Source of the DNA: Leptospira terpstrae serovar Hualin str. LT 11-33 = ATCC 700639
GTDB lineage: Bacteria; Spirochaetota; Leptospiria; Leptospirales; Leptospiraceae
DNA: 64,000 nt
Direction of reading: 5' to 3'
Assembly (NCBI RefSeq): GCF_000332495.1
Contig: NZ_AOGW02000011.1
Coordinates: 62,001 to 126,000 of the forward strand
Part shown: positions 8,657 to 16,908 of the stretch, piece after piece
How positions within the stretch are numbered: position 1 is the first letter of the stretch
Layout of the letters: each line of letters opens with the position of its first letter
Program-made: the position numbers and the translations under genes
Notes under the pieces: generated by a model
The model's database searches: none
What the model was told of the DNA's origin: nothing
What the model saw: only the letters and a program-made list of their open reading frames with translations

Positions 8657-9576
8657 TGAATTCCAAATTAAAATTTATAAATTCAAAATTCAATTTCAAG
8701 CTACCTAAAGGATGGCTATTTGTTTTGGTCCTATTGCAATTCTTAACCGGTCTCTCTTCTTTTCCCGTTCCCCAATTGGAAAGAAGAGTGATGGACCATG
8801 CAGGTATTTTATCTGAAGCAACCATCACAAAACTTGAATCAGATCTGAAACAATTTGAAGCGGATACCTCCAATCAAATCGCAGTCTACACCACTCCGAG
8901 CCTCCACGAGGAAAACATAGAAGAAGTTGCAATTGAAATTTTCGACGAATGGAAGTTGGGACAAAAAAACAAAAACAACGGAGTCCTCCTCCTCATTGCA
9001 CCTAACGAAAGGAAGATGCGGATTGAGGTAGGTCGGGGACTCGAAGGTGCATTAACAGACATACAAGCAAAACAAATCATCCGTAATGAAATTAGACCCA
9101 GTTTCAAATCGGGCGATATGGATGGAGGAGTCACTGCCGGCGTCAATTCCATTATGGCAGCGATTCGTGGAGAGTATGCTCCTTCAGAGGATGATGTAGC
9201 AACGAACAGAGACAATAGTTTTTCTGATGTAGCACCTTCTGGACTTGTTGGCGGAATATTCACATTCATTTCTATGTTTATTCCCGCATTTGGTGGATTG
9301 GTATTTACGATTGTAGGACTCTTTGTCCTTTATCCATTGTTAGTTTTTATCTTTGGCGGAACAGCAGCTCTATTTGTTGCCATTTTTCTTTTTATTTTAG
9401 TTATGATCTTAAAAAGAATTTTTGGATTTGGACAAGGTGGCGGTGGGTCTGGGGGTGGCTTTTACAGCGGTGGTGGTTGGTCTAGCGGAGGTGACTCTTG
9501 GTCCTCAGGTGGAACAGACAGTTGGTCTGGCGGTGGTGGAGATTCTGCAGGTGGCGGTGCCTCAGGTGACTGGTAA
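8656..9576 (+). CDS. TPM-domain protein with Gly/Ser-rich tail
   Basis: A signal/anchor segment (residues ~17-35) precedes a complete TPM domain: MDHAGILSEATITKLESDL, SNQIAVYTTP, NNGVLLLIAP, RIEVGRGLEGALTD. Then come two or three membrane helices (residues ~195-260) and a tail rich in Gly, Ser and Trp, the arrangement of the YgcG-type membrane TPM proteins. The domain is extracytoplasmic, and in plants and some bacteria it is linked to membrane-protein repair or phosphatase activity; the role here is unknown. It is coupled to the preceding TPM gene. Confidence 0.88.
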   Translation: MNSKLKFINSKFNFKLPKGWLFVLVLLQFLTGLSSFPVPQLERRVMDHAGILSEATITKLESDLKQFEADTSNQIAVYTTPSLHEENIEEVAIEIFDEWKLGQKNKNNGVLLLIAPNERKMRIEVGRGLEGALTDIQAKQIIRNEIRPSFKSGDMDGGVTAGVNSIMAAIRGEYAPSEDDVATNRDNSFSDVAPSGLVGGIFTFISMFIPAFGGLVFTIVGLFVLYPLLVFIFGGTAALFVAIFLFILVMILKRIFGFGQGGGGSGGGFYSGGGWSSGGDSWSSGGTDSWSGGGGDSAGGGASGDW

Positions 9577-9666
9577 ATGAAGATTCTAGCAAATCGCTGA
9601 CCAAATAAAGTAAATTCATTTGAATCTAAATCGATCGAATTTGAAATGACCTGCCACTTTCGCGCA

Positions 9667-11745
9667 TTAGGTGATTTCTATAAAGATAAGTGTGGAATCA
9701 TCCTTCCATTGCGATTTGTTCATTCTTTGGAATAACATCGTTTGAATGGAAGGAATCACTTCAGAAAATGGTAAGGAAACTGTATTTTGAATTACCTCTG
9801 ACAAATCGACCCAAGCCTGAACACCATCGGATTCGTTTAACTCTTCAAACAATCCATCGGTAAATAAAAAAATTCGATCTCCCGATTCTACTTTGGATTC
9901 CAAAATTCCATACCTGTAGTGTTCTAAAATTCCAATTATGGGGCCTGTGTTTTCCAACTTAGTGAAGGTTCCATTTTTTTTCATATGAATTTGATTTTGA
10001 ACACCACCTCCCGCATAACGAAGTATCTTTTGATGGAAATCAAAATCCATGACGAGTGCTGGGAAGTAAATCTGAAGGTCCGCATTTTTATCGTAAAAAT
10101 GTTGGTTCATATAGAACAACAAATCATTTGGCCGCATGGCTACTGCAGAAACTCGTTCAAACTCAGATTGAATCATCATGGAATAAAGAGCAGCTTGTAA
10201 ACCGTGTCCTGTAGCATCACCCAAAAAGAATCGGTAATAAAAATCTTGAATTCTTTTTACAAAGTAAATGTCTCCACCTACTTCAGCGATCGGTTTGTAT
10301 AATAAATCCACTTTGAGAAAGGGGTCTACATCAGGAAGTTTGGTGACACTTTGAATAATGGACTTCGCAAGTCTCATATCTTTGCCTATCTGATCCAGTT
10401 TTCCTTGAAGTTCCTCTGTTTTATCTTTTACTCGTGTTTCCAATCGTTCGTTTAAATCAGTGAGTTGGTTTTGAACTTTCTGTAATGTTTTGTTTTTATC
10501 GGAAAGTTCTATGGCTAAATTTTCTGCTTCCACAAATCCCTTTGAAAAATTTCTGGCAATGTATACTGATTGAACAAAAAACATCGTAAAAATTCCAAAA
10601 TGAATCGTAAGTGGGCTATGAATGATTAGATTATTAACAAGTATATCGTTGATAAAACTAGCAATGAAGATGGCAAAACTAAACAAAAATAATACGGCCC
10701 CTGATAATGAATCACGTATGGCTCTCGAAATCACAAAAAAAGTATAAATTGCACCTAACAAAGTAAATATCTGAAACGGGACCATCAAATATGTATAAAA
10801 CGAAGATCTGGTGACTAAAACTATAAAACAAAAGGCGAAACCTAAATACTTTAAAAACTCATATACCCTTCTCGAAAAGTAAGGTTTGAAGAGCAAATAA
10901 ACGTATCTTGCAAAAATAGGTGTGATCAAAAAGAAACTTAAATAACTTAACTTTAAATGGATTTCCCAAGGTAGGTCTGGATATAATTGAATTATATATT
11001 TATTTCCAGTAATAAACACCCGTAAGGCGACAAGAATACATGTGAGCGCAAACCAATAGGTAAAAGGATCTTTTTTTCTGTTCCAAAACAAAAACAAATG
11101 ATAAATTCCCATAAACAAAATGCTACCGACAAGTAACATATCTCTTAAAATTGCGAATTCATATTTGTTATGGATATCGGATGTTCTTCCCAATGTGATC
11201 ACTTGAGCAGGACCACCCTTTCTATGATGGTAATTGGAAATTTGTAATACGATGGACGTTTGATTTTCTTTTGGAAAAAAATCAACAATACGAGGACGGT
11301 ATTCTGGTTTTCCTGTTTGGTAGGAAGTGGCGACAACCCCATTCGAGGCAACTTTTTCCCCATCGATAAACAGGTTGTAGGCGGTTTCCATTTCAGGGAC
11401 TTTTAGTGAAAGAGGAATCCCTTGTAACCCATGTTTGACTTCTAGACTAAAGGTAGCATAACCATCCCCTGCCAGAAATCCTCGATCCAAAAACGATTCT
11501 GACCAAATCCCAGGGACGTTAAAAAAATGTGGTTCACGGCTGGTTGGTAAAGAATCGAATTCTTTTGGAGAGATGAGAAGTCCAGGATAGTATTCCCAAT
11601 CTCCGGCAAGTTCTAGAGTTTTTGCCGGAGAAAATAGATATGATTCTGCCGACAGAAAACCTTTATTCGCTGTTGGTGGCACATCCTTCGCTATACACGA
11701 AATCAGTGCCAAAAACCAAACCATTCCGAACCACCGGAGATTCAT
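9667..11745 (-). CDS. 7TM-DISM receptor with C-terminal SpoIIE/PP2C phosphatase domain
   Basis: This is a 692-residue signalling protein. The N-terminus has a lipobox-like signal (ALISC), then an extracytoplasmic jelly-roll of the 7TMR-DISMED2 type (~residues 20-170, ending near LQISNYHHRKGG), seven membrane helices (~185-390), a coiled coil (~400-450) and a PP2C/SpoIIE domain. The last shows VGGDIYFV, FFLGDATGHGLQAALYSMM and IFLFTDGLFE, so its metal-binding Asp residues are present. It probably senses an outside ligand and dephosphorylates a STAS antagonist. ATG 11745 lies just after the preceding gene and opens the signal peptide; a start at 11817 would overlap it by 50 bases. Confidence 0.88.
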   Translation of the reverse strand: MNLRWFGMVWFLALISCIAKDVPPTANKGFLSAESYLFSPAKTLELAGDWEYYPGLLISPKEFDSLPTSREPHFFNVPGIWSESFLDRGFLAGDGYATFSLEVKHGLQGIPLSLKVPEMETAYNLFIDGEKVASNGVVATSYQTGKPEYRPRIVDFFPKENQTSIVLQISNYHHRKGGPAQVITLGRTSDIHNKYEFAILRDMLLVGSILFMGIYHLFLFWNRKKDPFTYWFALTCILVALRVFITGNKYIIQLYPDLPWEIHLKLSYLSFFLITPIFARYVYLLFKPYFSRRVYEFLKYLGFAFCFIVLVTRSSFYTYLMVPFQIFTLLGAIYTFFVISRAIRDSLSGAVLFLFSFAIFIASFINDILVNNLIIHSPLTIHFGIFTMFFVQSVYIARNFSKGFVEAENLAIELSDKNKTLQKVQNQLTDLNERLETRVKDKTEELQGKLDQIGKDMRLAKSIIQSVTKLPDVDPFLKVDLLYKPIAEVGGDIYFVKRIQDFYYRFFLGDATGHGLQAALYSMMIQSEFERVSAVAMRPNDLLFYMNQHFYDKNADLQIYFPALVMDFDFHQKILRYAGGGVQNQIHMKKNGTFTKLENTGPIIGILEHYRYGILESKVESGDRIFLFTDGLFEELNESDGVQAWVDLSEVIQNTVSLPFSEVIPSIQTMLFQRMNKSQWKDDSTLIFIEIT

Positions 11746-11767
11746 TGAAATTGTTAGTCTAACAAAC

Positions 11768-13048
11768 CTATAGGCGGTTTTGAACAGGGATGTATTTTCT
11801 TTGATTTTCGCCCACATATATTTGTTTTGGACGAACTTTTGAGAAGTCTCCCTTCATACGTTGTTCTCTCCAATGAGCAAGCCAACCAGGGAGTCTACCG
11901 ATCACTTGCATCACAGAGAACATATTCTTGGGGATTCCCAACGTGTGAAATACGAGTCCTGAGTAATATTCTAGATTCGGATAAAGAAGATTTTCCATAA
12001 AATAGGAATCGTTCCAAACTACTTCGTCTATTTGTAGTGCCACGTCTTCGACTGCACTTAAAGTTCTACCTTTGTAGAATTCACGAATGATCTCACGCGC
12101 CACTTTGGCACGAGGACTTACGACGTCATAAGCCTTTTGTCCAAATCCATTAGTTTGGATGTTTAGGCCTCCCCGTTTGAATCTTTCGAAATAGTCTTTA
12201 ACAGGTGTTTTTGTTTTGATGATGTCTTCGATTAGACCAATGGCTGCAGTAGGCCTTCCCCCTTCACGAGCTCCCCACTGAGCCATGATCCCAGCAGAAA
12301 TCGAAGCAAATAAATTGGCCTGTGTAGATCCTACTACTTGGACTGCTGTGTTGGATACATTTTGTTCATGATCCGCATGTAAAATCCACATTTGGTTTAG
12401 GATACGATCAAACTCTTCTGGAACAGAATAATTGTCTGCAGGCATTTTATGCATCATGTAAAGAAAGTTAGTGCAATATGGATTTTTATCCAATGGATAC
12501 ACAAACGGATGGCCGACGGCGTGTTTGTAAGTGAAAGCGGCAATTGTGCGAATCTTTGCAAGTAACCTTGCAATCAAGTCTACACCCATATCAAGTTTTT
12601 CTTCGTATTCTTCTAAATAATAACTAGAAAGAGATGTCACCATAACTGATAAAACAGCAAGAGGATTGGCAACACCAGGGAAACCATCAAATAGATTCAA
12701 CATATCTTCATGAATCATTGAGTGTTTAGATAGTCGACTAGAGAAATCATTTAACTCTTGCTTGGTGGGAAGATTTCCATAAATTAATAAAAACGAAGTT
12801 TCCACAAACGTGGATTGGTAAGCAAGTTCTTTCAAATCATAACCGCGATAAGTCAATTCGCCTTTTTCTGGATCACGTCTGGATACTTTTGACAATCCAA
12901 GAGCAGTGTTGAACAAACCAGGATCAACAGTCACGAGTCCCGTTTTTCTATAAAAATCGGTTAGGTCGATTCCTTCCTTTCCATCGGTACCAACGATGAC
13001 CGGTAATTTGTATGTTTTGCCCTTGACGTGGAATTCCACTTCACTCAT
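11768..13048 (-). CDS. Citrate synthase-like protein with altered catalytic residues
   Basis: The fold and most of the sequence are those of hexameric-type citrate synthase: YRGYDLKELA, HADHEQN (residues 224-230), LYPNLEYYSG, RLPGWLAHWRE and RPKQIYVG. The three catalytic residues of E. coli GltA are all different: His264 of GPAHGGAN is Glu262 (GAREGGRP), His305 of GFGHRVY is Gln304 (GFGQKAY) and Asp362 of NVDFYSG is Glu360 (NLEYYSG). It therefore may not make citrate by the standard mechanism, or it may be a regulatory paralogue. It lies between a STAS gene and a SpoIIE phosphatase gene. GGAGAGAGG precedes ATG 13048. Annotation as plain gltA would be uncertain. Confidence 0.85.
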   Translation of the reverse strand: MSEVEFHVKGKTYKLPVIVGTDGKEGIDLTDFYRKTGLVTVDPGLFNTALGLSKVSRRDPEKGELTYRGYDLKELAYQSTFVETSFLLIYGNLPTKQELNDFSSRLSKHSMIHEDMLNLFDGFPGVANPLAVLSVMVTSLSSYYLEEYEEKLDMGVDLIARLLAKIRTIAAFTYKHAVGHPFVYPLDKNPYCTNFLYMMHKMPADNYSVPEEFDRILNQMWILHADHEQNVSNTAVQVVGSTQANLFASISAGIMAQWGAREGGRPTAAIGLIEDIIKTKTPVKDYFERFKRGGLNIQTNGFGQKAYDVVSPRAKVAREIIREFYKGRTLSAVEDVALQIDEVVWNDSYFMENLLYPNLEYYSGLVFHTLGIPKNMFSVMQVIGRLPGWLAHWREQRMKGDFSKVRPKQIYVGENQRKYIPVQNRL

Positions 13049-13066
13049 GAAAAGACCTCTCTCCCT

Positions 13067-13091
13067 CCTAACTTACGGAAGGGAAGTTAGG
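13067..13091 (-). promoter_or_regulatory. Perfect hairpin just upstream of the citrate synthase-like gene
   Basis: CCTAACTT (13067-13074) and AAGTTAGG (13084-13091) form an 8-bp perfect stem with a 9-base loop. It lies between the STAS stop and the GGAGAGAGG ribosome site of the citrate synthase-like gene. No T run follows, so it is not a classical terminator; an mRNA stability, processing or regulatory element is possible. Confidence 0.4.
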
Positions 13092-13104
13092 AATCTAGAA
13101 TAAT

Positions 13105-13452
13105 TTAGACTTGGGTGAGTGCAGAATTAAGAGAATCGTGAATGAGGACAAAGTCAGTCAAACCTACAATGTCCATCACTTTGCGAAAGTGGGTATTGAG
13201 ACCTGCAAATTCGATTTTTCCTTGGTTCTCAGAAGATTTTGTAATCAAACTGATAAGGGTAGCAATTCCTGCAGAATTGATATAAGAAGTTTCGGAAAAG
13301 TTCAAAATAACGCGAGTACGTTTGTCAGAAGGGATGGATTCATAAGATTCAACAATTTCTTCTTCGGCTTCGGACGTAATTTCGCCAGATATATGAATCA
13401 CAGGGAGGTTCCCCCCGTTCTCAAATCCCAACCGAATCTTAAACTCTTCCAT
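13105..13452 (-). CDS. STAS-domain protein (anti-sigma factor antagonist type)
   Basis: This 115-residue single STAS domain has LPVIHISGEITSEAEEEI, RVILNFSETSYINSAGIATL and a C-terminal helix. The Ser in YINSAG aligns with the phosphorylated Ser of SpoIIAA/RsbV (DSSG/DSTG), so it could be switched by a kinase and a PP2C phosphatase; a SpoIIE phosphatase lies two genes downstream. The second of two adjacent ATGs (13452) is chosen because GGAAG lies six bases before it; an upstream start at 13494 would add residues unlike the domain. Confidence 0.88.
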   Translation of the reverse strand: MEEFKIRLGFENGGNLPVIHISGEITSEAEEEIVESYESIPSDKRTRVILNFSETSYINSAGIATLISLITKSSENQGKIEFAGLNTHFRKVMDIVGLTDFVLIHDSLNSALTQV

Positions 13453-13497
13453 CATTAGCTTCCAGGGAAATCCACTGAGAACGCGGGTCAACAAAAA

Positions 13498-13719
13498 TTA
13501 GGATTTCGATTTTCTTTCTTCTTTCGTCAATCGGCCGAAGGGTTGTTTGCATTTTCTACAGACAAAGTACACATCAGTCGGTGTAGCTGATATCCCGACA
13601 AGACCCATGGCGATCATTCCCCATGCGGAGTATTTTACAACTTTGCGTGCATTTTCGTCACCACGTGTGGTCCCACAATCACAAGTGGGTCGATCGGCTT
13701 TTTTAATGATTTGGTTCAT
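13498..13719 (-). CDS. Small zinc-ribbon-like membrane protein
   Basis: This 73-residue protein has two cysteine pairs, CDCG near the N-terminus and CRKCK near the C-terminus, that could hold one zinc. They flank a hydrophobic segment (YSAWGMIAMGLVGISA) that could be a short membrane helix. The function is unknown. ATG 13719 is chosen; a TTG at 13767 would add residues with no ribosome site. It lies between the cytochrome c gene and the STAS gene on the same strand. Confidence 0.6.
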   Translation of the reverse strand: MNQIIKKADRPTCDCGTTRGDENARKVVKYSAWGMIAMGLVGISATPTDVYFVCRKCKQPFGRLTKEERKSKS

Positions 13720-13770
13720 AAAGACAAGTGTTCGGCTCCGACCCGTAGGCGGAACCGAAAAAGGCAATGA

Positions 13771-14175
13771 TTAATTTTTAGAAAGGTGTTCTACGTATTT
13801 AGCAAGGATGCGAATGTTATCATCACCCAAATGTCCGTAAGCAACCATCGGAGATCCTTTGATTCCTTCTTTTAATGTTTTAGTCACACCAGCAGCAGTA
13901 TTTCCATTTTTCCATTCCGAAGCAGGAGCTTTGTAACTTCTTGGTTTTGGGTTGAGAGCCGCAGCAGCCGCACCATCACCAGCACCTTTCTCACCGTGGC
14001 AAGAAGAGCAGTTTTGTAGGTAGAGTTCTTCCCCTTTGGCTAGCTCAGGATCTGCACTTGCGCCAGATTCAACAGCAGCTGGTGTTTCTTCTTTTGGTTT
14101 GGAATCGCCACAAGCTACCATCACAAATGCGAAGGAGAGTGCGAATAGAGAGACTAAGACTTTTTTTGAGTTCAT
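13771..14175 (-). CDS. Cytochrome c lipoprotein
   Basis: This 134-residue protein has a lipoprotein signal peptide (FVMVACGDSK, Cys22), a Glu/Ala-rich linker and one class I cytochrome c domain. The heme-binding motif is CSSCH at residues 56-60 and a likely axial Met is in GSPMVAYG. It would sit on the outer face of the inner membrane or in the periplasm and may carry electrons to the caa3 oxidase; this is an inference from type and organism. It is 63 bases downstream of the epimerase gene. Confidence 0.88.
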   Translation of the reverse strand: MNSKKVLVSLFALSFAFVMVACGDSKPKEETPAAVESGASADPELAKGEELYLQNCSSCHGEKGAGDGAAAAALNPKPRSYKAPASEWKNGNTAAGVTKTLKEGIKGSPMVAYGHLGDDNIRILAKYVEHLSKN

Positions 14176-14238
14176 TTCTTACTCCAAGATAAGGTTGGCT
14201 CCAGTCTCTCACCCTTCTTGTCTTTTGAAAAGAAGAAA

Positions 14239-15153
14239 TCACTGTTTTTCTAAAAGATTTGAAAGAGCCTTTTCTAAATTTTGAAACTGAAACTCATAAC
14301 CTGCAGAAAGAAGTCGTTCAGGAAGCACATACTGCCCTTTGGTCACTACAACTGAACCTTCTCCATAGAGCGCTTGTATGGCGAAAGAGGGAACTTTAAA
14401 AATGTTAGGACGGTGGAGAGTTTTTGCCAATACTCGAGAGAACTCTTCGTTACTGACAGGAAAAGGTGATACCAAGTTATAAGCACCTGATGCCGATTCT
14501 AACTGCATTAAGTGTAAAATGGCAGAAATAAAATCCAATATATGGATCCAACTCATTCCTTGTTTTCCGGAAGCAATCGAACCACCCACTCCCAATAAAA
14601 AAGGAGGGACCATTTTTTCCAAAGCTCCTCCTTTCGGAGATAGAACGATTCCAGTTCGCAAAACCAAAGTACGGATGCCTGCGGATTTTAATAAATTGGT
14701 TTGGTTTTCCCAATCCACACAAAGTTTCGCAAGGAAGTCTTCACCTGGTGCAGAATTTTCAGTGAAAGGTAAATGAGTTCCATCACTCATTCCATAATAA
14801 CCAACGGCACTTGAATTGATAAAAACTTTTGGAGGAGATTTTAGATCCAAAACACGAGCAACAAGTCCTCTGGTAAAATCAACCCGGGAAATTCCGATGA
14901 GTCGTTTGCGTTCCTCCGTCCACCGAACACCCGCTATTGGCTCTCCAACTAAGTTAACGATGGCATCCAAACCTTCTAAGTCTGCAGTTTGAGGCAAAAT
15001 ACAAGAAACAAATTCCAATTCAGGAAAGGAGGAAAGTGCAGGAGGTAAGGAAGATTTTCTCGAAAACACTCGAAAACGATGGCCCTTACGAACTGCCGTT
15101 TCAATGAGCGATGTACCAATAAGGCCTGTACCACCAAGAATCCCAATTTTCAT
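14239..15153 (-). CDS. TIGR01777 family epimerase/nucleoside-diphosphate-sugar epimerase-like protein
   Basis: This is an extended-SDR Rossmann protein. The nucleotide-binding motif GGTGLIGTSL is at residues 8-17, followed by NLVGEPIAG, INSSAVGYYG (catalytic Tyr region), LRTGIVLSPKGGALEKM and SWIHILDFI, the conserved order of the YfcH/SDR39U family. The length of 304 is typical. The substrate is unknown in this family. It is the first gene of a minus-strand run with the cytochrome c gene and is divergent from the gene at 15201. Confidence 0.88.
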   Translation of the reverse strand: MKIGILGGTGLIGTSLIETAVRKGHRFRVFSRKSSLPPALSSFPELEFVSCILPQTADLEGLDAIVNLVGEPIAGVRWTEERKRLIGISRVDFTRGLVARVLDLKSPPKVFINSSAVGYYGMSDGTHLPFTENSAPGEDFLAKLCVDWENQTNLLKSAGIRTLVLRTGIVLSPKGGALEKMVPPFLLGVGGSIASGKQGMSWIHILDFISAILHLMQLESASGAYNLVSPFPVSNEEFSRVLAKTLHRPNIFKVPSFAIQALYGEGSVVVTKGQYVLPERLLSAGYEFQFQNLEKALSNLLEKQ

Positions 15154-15200
15154 TTGATCTCCATTTGGATAGAATCATAAAAAAAGAAGTAGCCCATTTT

Positions 15201-15809
15201 GTGAGTAAACATAAATTTTTCTTTCATATGAGATCCGTTGTTGTCCTTCCCATTCTCTTCGCCATTTCTCTTGTTCTCTTCGGGAACTATTATCTATTTT
15301 CTGGAACTAAAAAAAGCATTGAAAGATACAAAGAAAACCCACCGTTCCGTATCGAAGATGTTACTGGATCTGGTGGAGTTCATTTTCTATTAGACAAAGA
15401 TAAAAATACTGTTTGGAGAAAGAAACAAAATGCAAAGGAGGATTTTGATTTTTTCTTAGAAATGAAATTGTCCCATTTTTGGGAAGGAAGTATTTTTTTA
15501 CCGCGTAAGTTTCAAGATCTAACCGTTTATGCCTGCCCCGGCGAATCATTACCGGCTTTTCAAATGCGATTTTTGTTACGTGAAAGCATCAATGTAGATA
15601 AAGAACTGAGAATGCCCAAAGATGAACTAACATTTGTTTACCGGTTTGAAGAAAAAAACAAATCGCAAGTTTCCATCCCCCTCTTGAAACTTCCAAAATT
15701 TCAAAAAGAAACCAACTACCCTAAAAATATCTATATCTTGACACCGGAGTTTAAAATTCTTTCTTCGGAAGGTTGTTTATCGGAAGTAGAACTTAAAGAA
15801 ATAAAGTAA
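15201..15809 (+). CDS. Hypothetical single-anchor envelope protein
   Basis: I do not recognise this family. A signal anchor (about VVVLPILFAISLVLFGNYYLF) precedes a hydrophilic domain of some 170 residues rich in Lys, Phe and Glu with a few Cys. The start is unclear: GTG 15201 is used here with AAGAAG eleven bases before it; ATG 15228 and TTG 15165 are alternatives. It is divergent from the epimerase gene and convergent with the small gene at 15830. Confidence 0.6.
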   Translation: MSKHKFFFHMRSVVVLPILFAISLVLFGNYYLFSGTKKSIERYKENPPFRIEDVTGSGGVHFLLDKDKNTVWRKKQNAKEDFDFFLEMKLSHFWEGSIFLPRKFQDLTVYACPGESLPAFQMRFLLRESINVDKELRMPKDELTFVYRFEEKNKSQVSIPLLKLPKFQKETNYPKNIYILTPEFKILSSEGCLSEVELKEIK

Positions 15810-15817
15810 CTTGTATT

Positions 15818-15834
15818 CTTAAAAAGATTTTAAG
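15818..15834. terminator. Weak AT-rich hairpin between convergent genes
   Basis: CTTAAAA and TTTTAAG form a 7-bp perfect stem with a 3-base loop between the plus-strand stop at 15809 and the minus-strand stop at 15830. It may act as a weak two-way terminator. Confidence 0.35.
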
Positions 15835-16093
15835 TCACTTGGTTGTTTGATTGTTTTTCTATTTCTGCTTTTAGTTCGATTATACTCATATACAAATTGG
15901 CAAATGTTGTGAGTTGGTTCATAGCATCTTGCAGGCCTGCCTTAAACAAAAGTCCGTTGTCCATATGTTCCCGAAAGATGGTAAGCGGATTTTCCGCCTC
16001 CATACTTTCTACCGTTTTTTGGTAGGATTCCATAAGCTCTTTTTTATCTGATAAAGACTCAGGAACTTTCCAACCATTGGACAACCGACTCAT
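15830..16093 (-). CDS. Small hypothetical helical protein
   Basis: This 87-residue protein is predicted to be almost entirely helical (amphipathic stretches from KKELMESYQKTVESMEAE to the end), with no signal peptide, membrane segment or cysteines. It lies six bases after the methyltransferase-like gene on the same strand, so the two are likely one transcript. No family is recognised. Confidence 0.6.
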   Translation of the reverse strand: MSRLSNGWKVPESLSDKKELMESYQKTVESMEAENPLTIFREHMDNGLLFKAGLQDAMNQLTTFANLYMSIIELKAEIEKQSNNQVT

Positions 16094-16099
16094 AAAAAA

Positions 16100-16861
16100 C
16101 TATCTGCCTTCGACTTCCAGAAGTTTGGTGGTCTTTACGATCAGACGAGTGACAATATAAAAAACTAAACCAAAACCAAAAAACCAAGTATGGAATGGTT
16201 TCCAAATCCCAGTAATGTCTGTGGCACGAAGTATTGGTTCTTGGAAATAAACTTGAATTAAATCAAAAACAGTAAAAACAACAATGATTCCAAACAAACT
16301 TGGGTATTCACGTTTCCAAATATTTCGAAAAGAGAAACCTAAATTAGGTTTCACATATCCAGAAAGTCTAGGAATGAAAGCTGGTGTTTTGTCTGCCCAC
16401 TCCAAATATCCTTTTGCGAATTTCCCACGAAGGAAGTATTCTTCTGCGAATATAATCCTTTCGTAATATAGATAAAAGAACATGATGTAAACGAGAGCAA
16501 AAGCGAAATCCCGAAGAATAAAAACTGGCCCGAGATACATCAGAAAATTCCCTACATAAAGAGGGTGTCTGACTAACGAATAAATTCCTGATTGGTTTAC
16601 CACATCAGCAACTTGTTGTTTTGTGTTTCTACCCGAAGTGTTTTTGGGTGTGTATCCAATCGTAAAACATCTAACAAAAAGTCCCGCAAAACTTACAAGA
16701 AATGCTCCACAAAGCCAATATAAATTGGAGTTATAGTTACCTTGAAAATAAGGGACATACGGTAGATACAGTAAGGAAAGGAACAAAATGACTCCTGGAA
16801 TGTAGGAGCGCCATCGGAAGAGAAAATTGCCTTGTTGGTTGAGTTCTTCTATAAGTGCCAT
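16100..16861 (-). CDS. Isoprenylcysteine carboxyl methyltransferase-like membrane protein
   Basis: This 253-residue protein has five to seven membrane helices. The SAM-binding region of the ICMT/PEMT family is recognisable: SLVRHPLYVGNFLMYLG followed by a helical hairpin and EEYFLRGKFAKGYLEW. This fold methylates lipids, sterols or cysteine; the substrate here is unknown. It is probably co-transcribed with the small helical protein downstream and is divergent from the acyltransferase gene at 16909. Confidence 0.78.
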   Translation of the reverse strand: MALIEELNQQGNFLFRWRSYIPGVILFLSLLYLPYVPYFQGNYNSNLYWLCGAFLVSFAGLFVRCFTIGYTPKNTSGRNTKQQVADVVNQSGIYSLVRHPLYVGNFLMYLGPVFILRDFAFALVYIMFFYLYYERIIFAEEYFLRGKFAKGYLEWADKTPAFIPRLSGYVKPNLGFSFRNIWKREYPSLFGIIVVFTVFDLIQVYFQEPILRATDITGIWKPFHTWFFGFGLVFYIVTRLIVKTTKLLEVEGR

Positions 16862-16908
16862 GTGAATTCGTACTTGCTTCCTTTGATTAAGTTGTTAGCA
16901 TTCGTCCT

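Noticed and set aside
8886..9269. 127-residue minus-strand frame inside the second TPM gene
   Set aside because: Low-complexity antisense shadow of a conserved domain.
9577..9666. Possible bidirectional terminator between the convergent TPM and SpoIIE genes
   Set aside because: The dyad around CGATCG matches at only about ten of fifteen positions and has no clear T run.
11746..11817. Upstream start for the SpoIIE phosphatase (25 extra residues)
   Set aside because: It would overlap the citrate synthase-like gene by 50 bases and place residues before the signal peptide.
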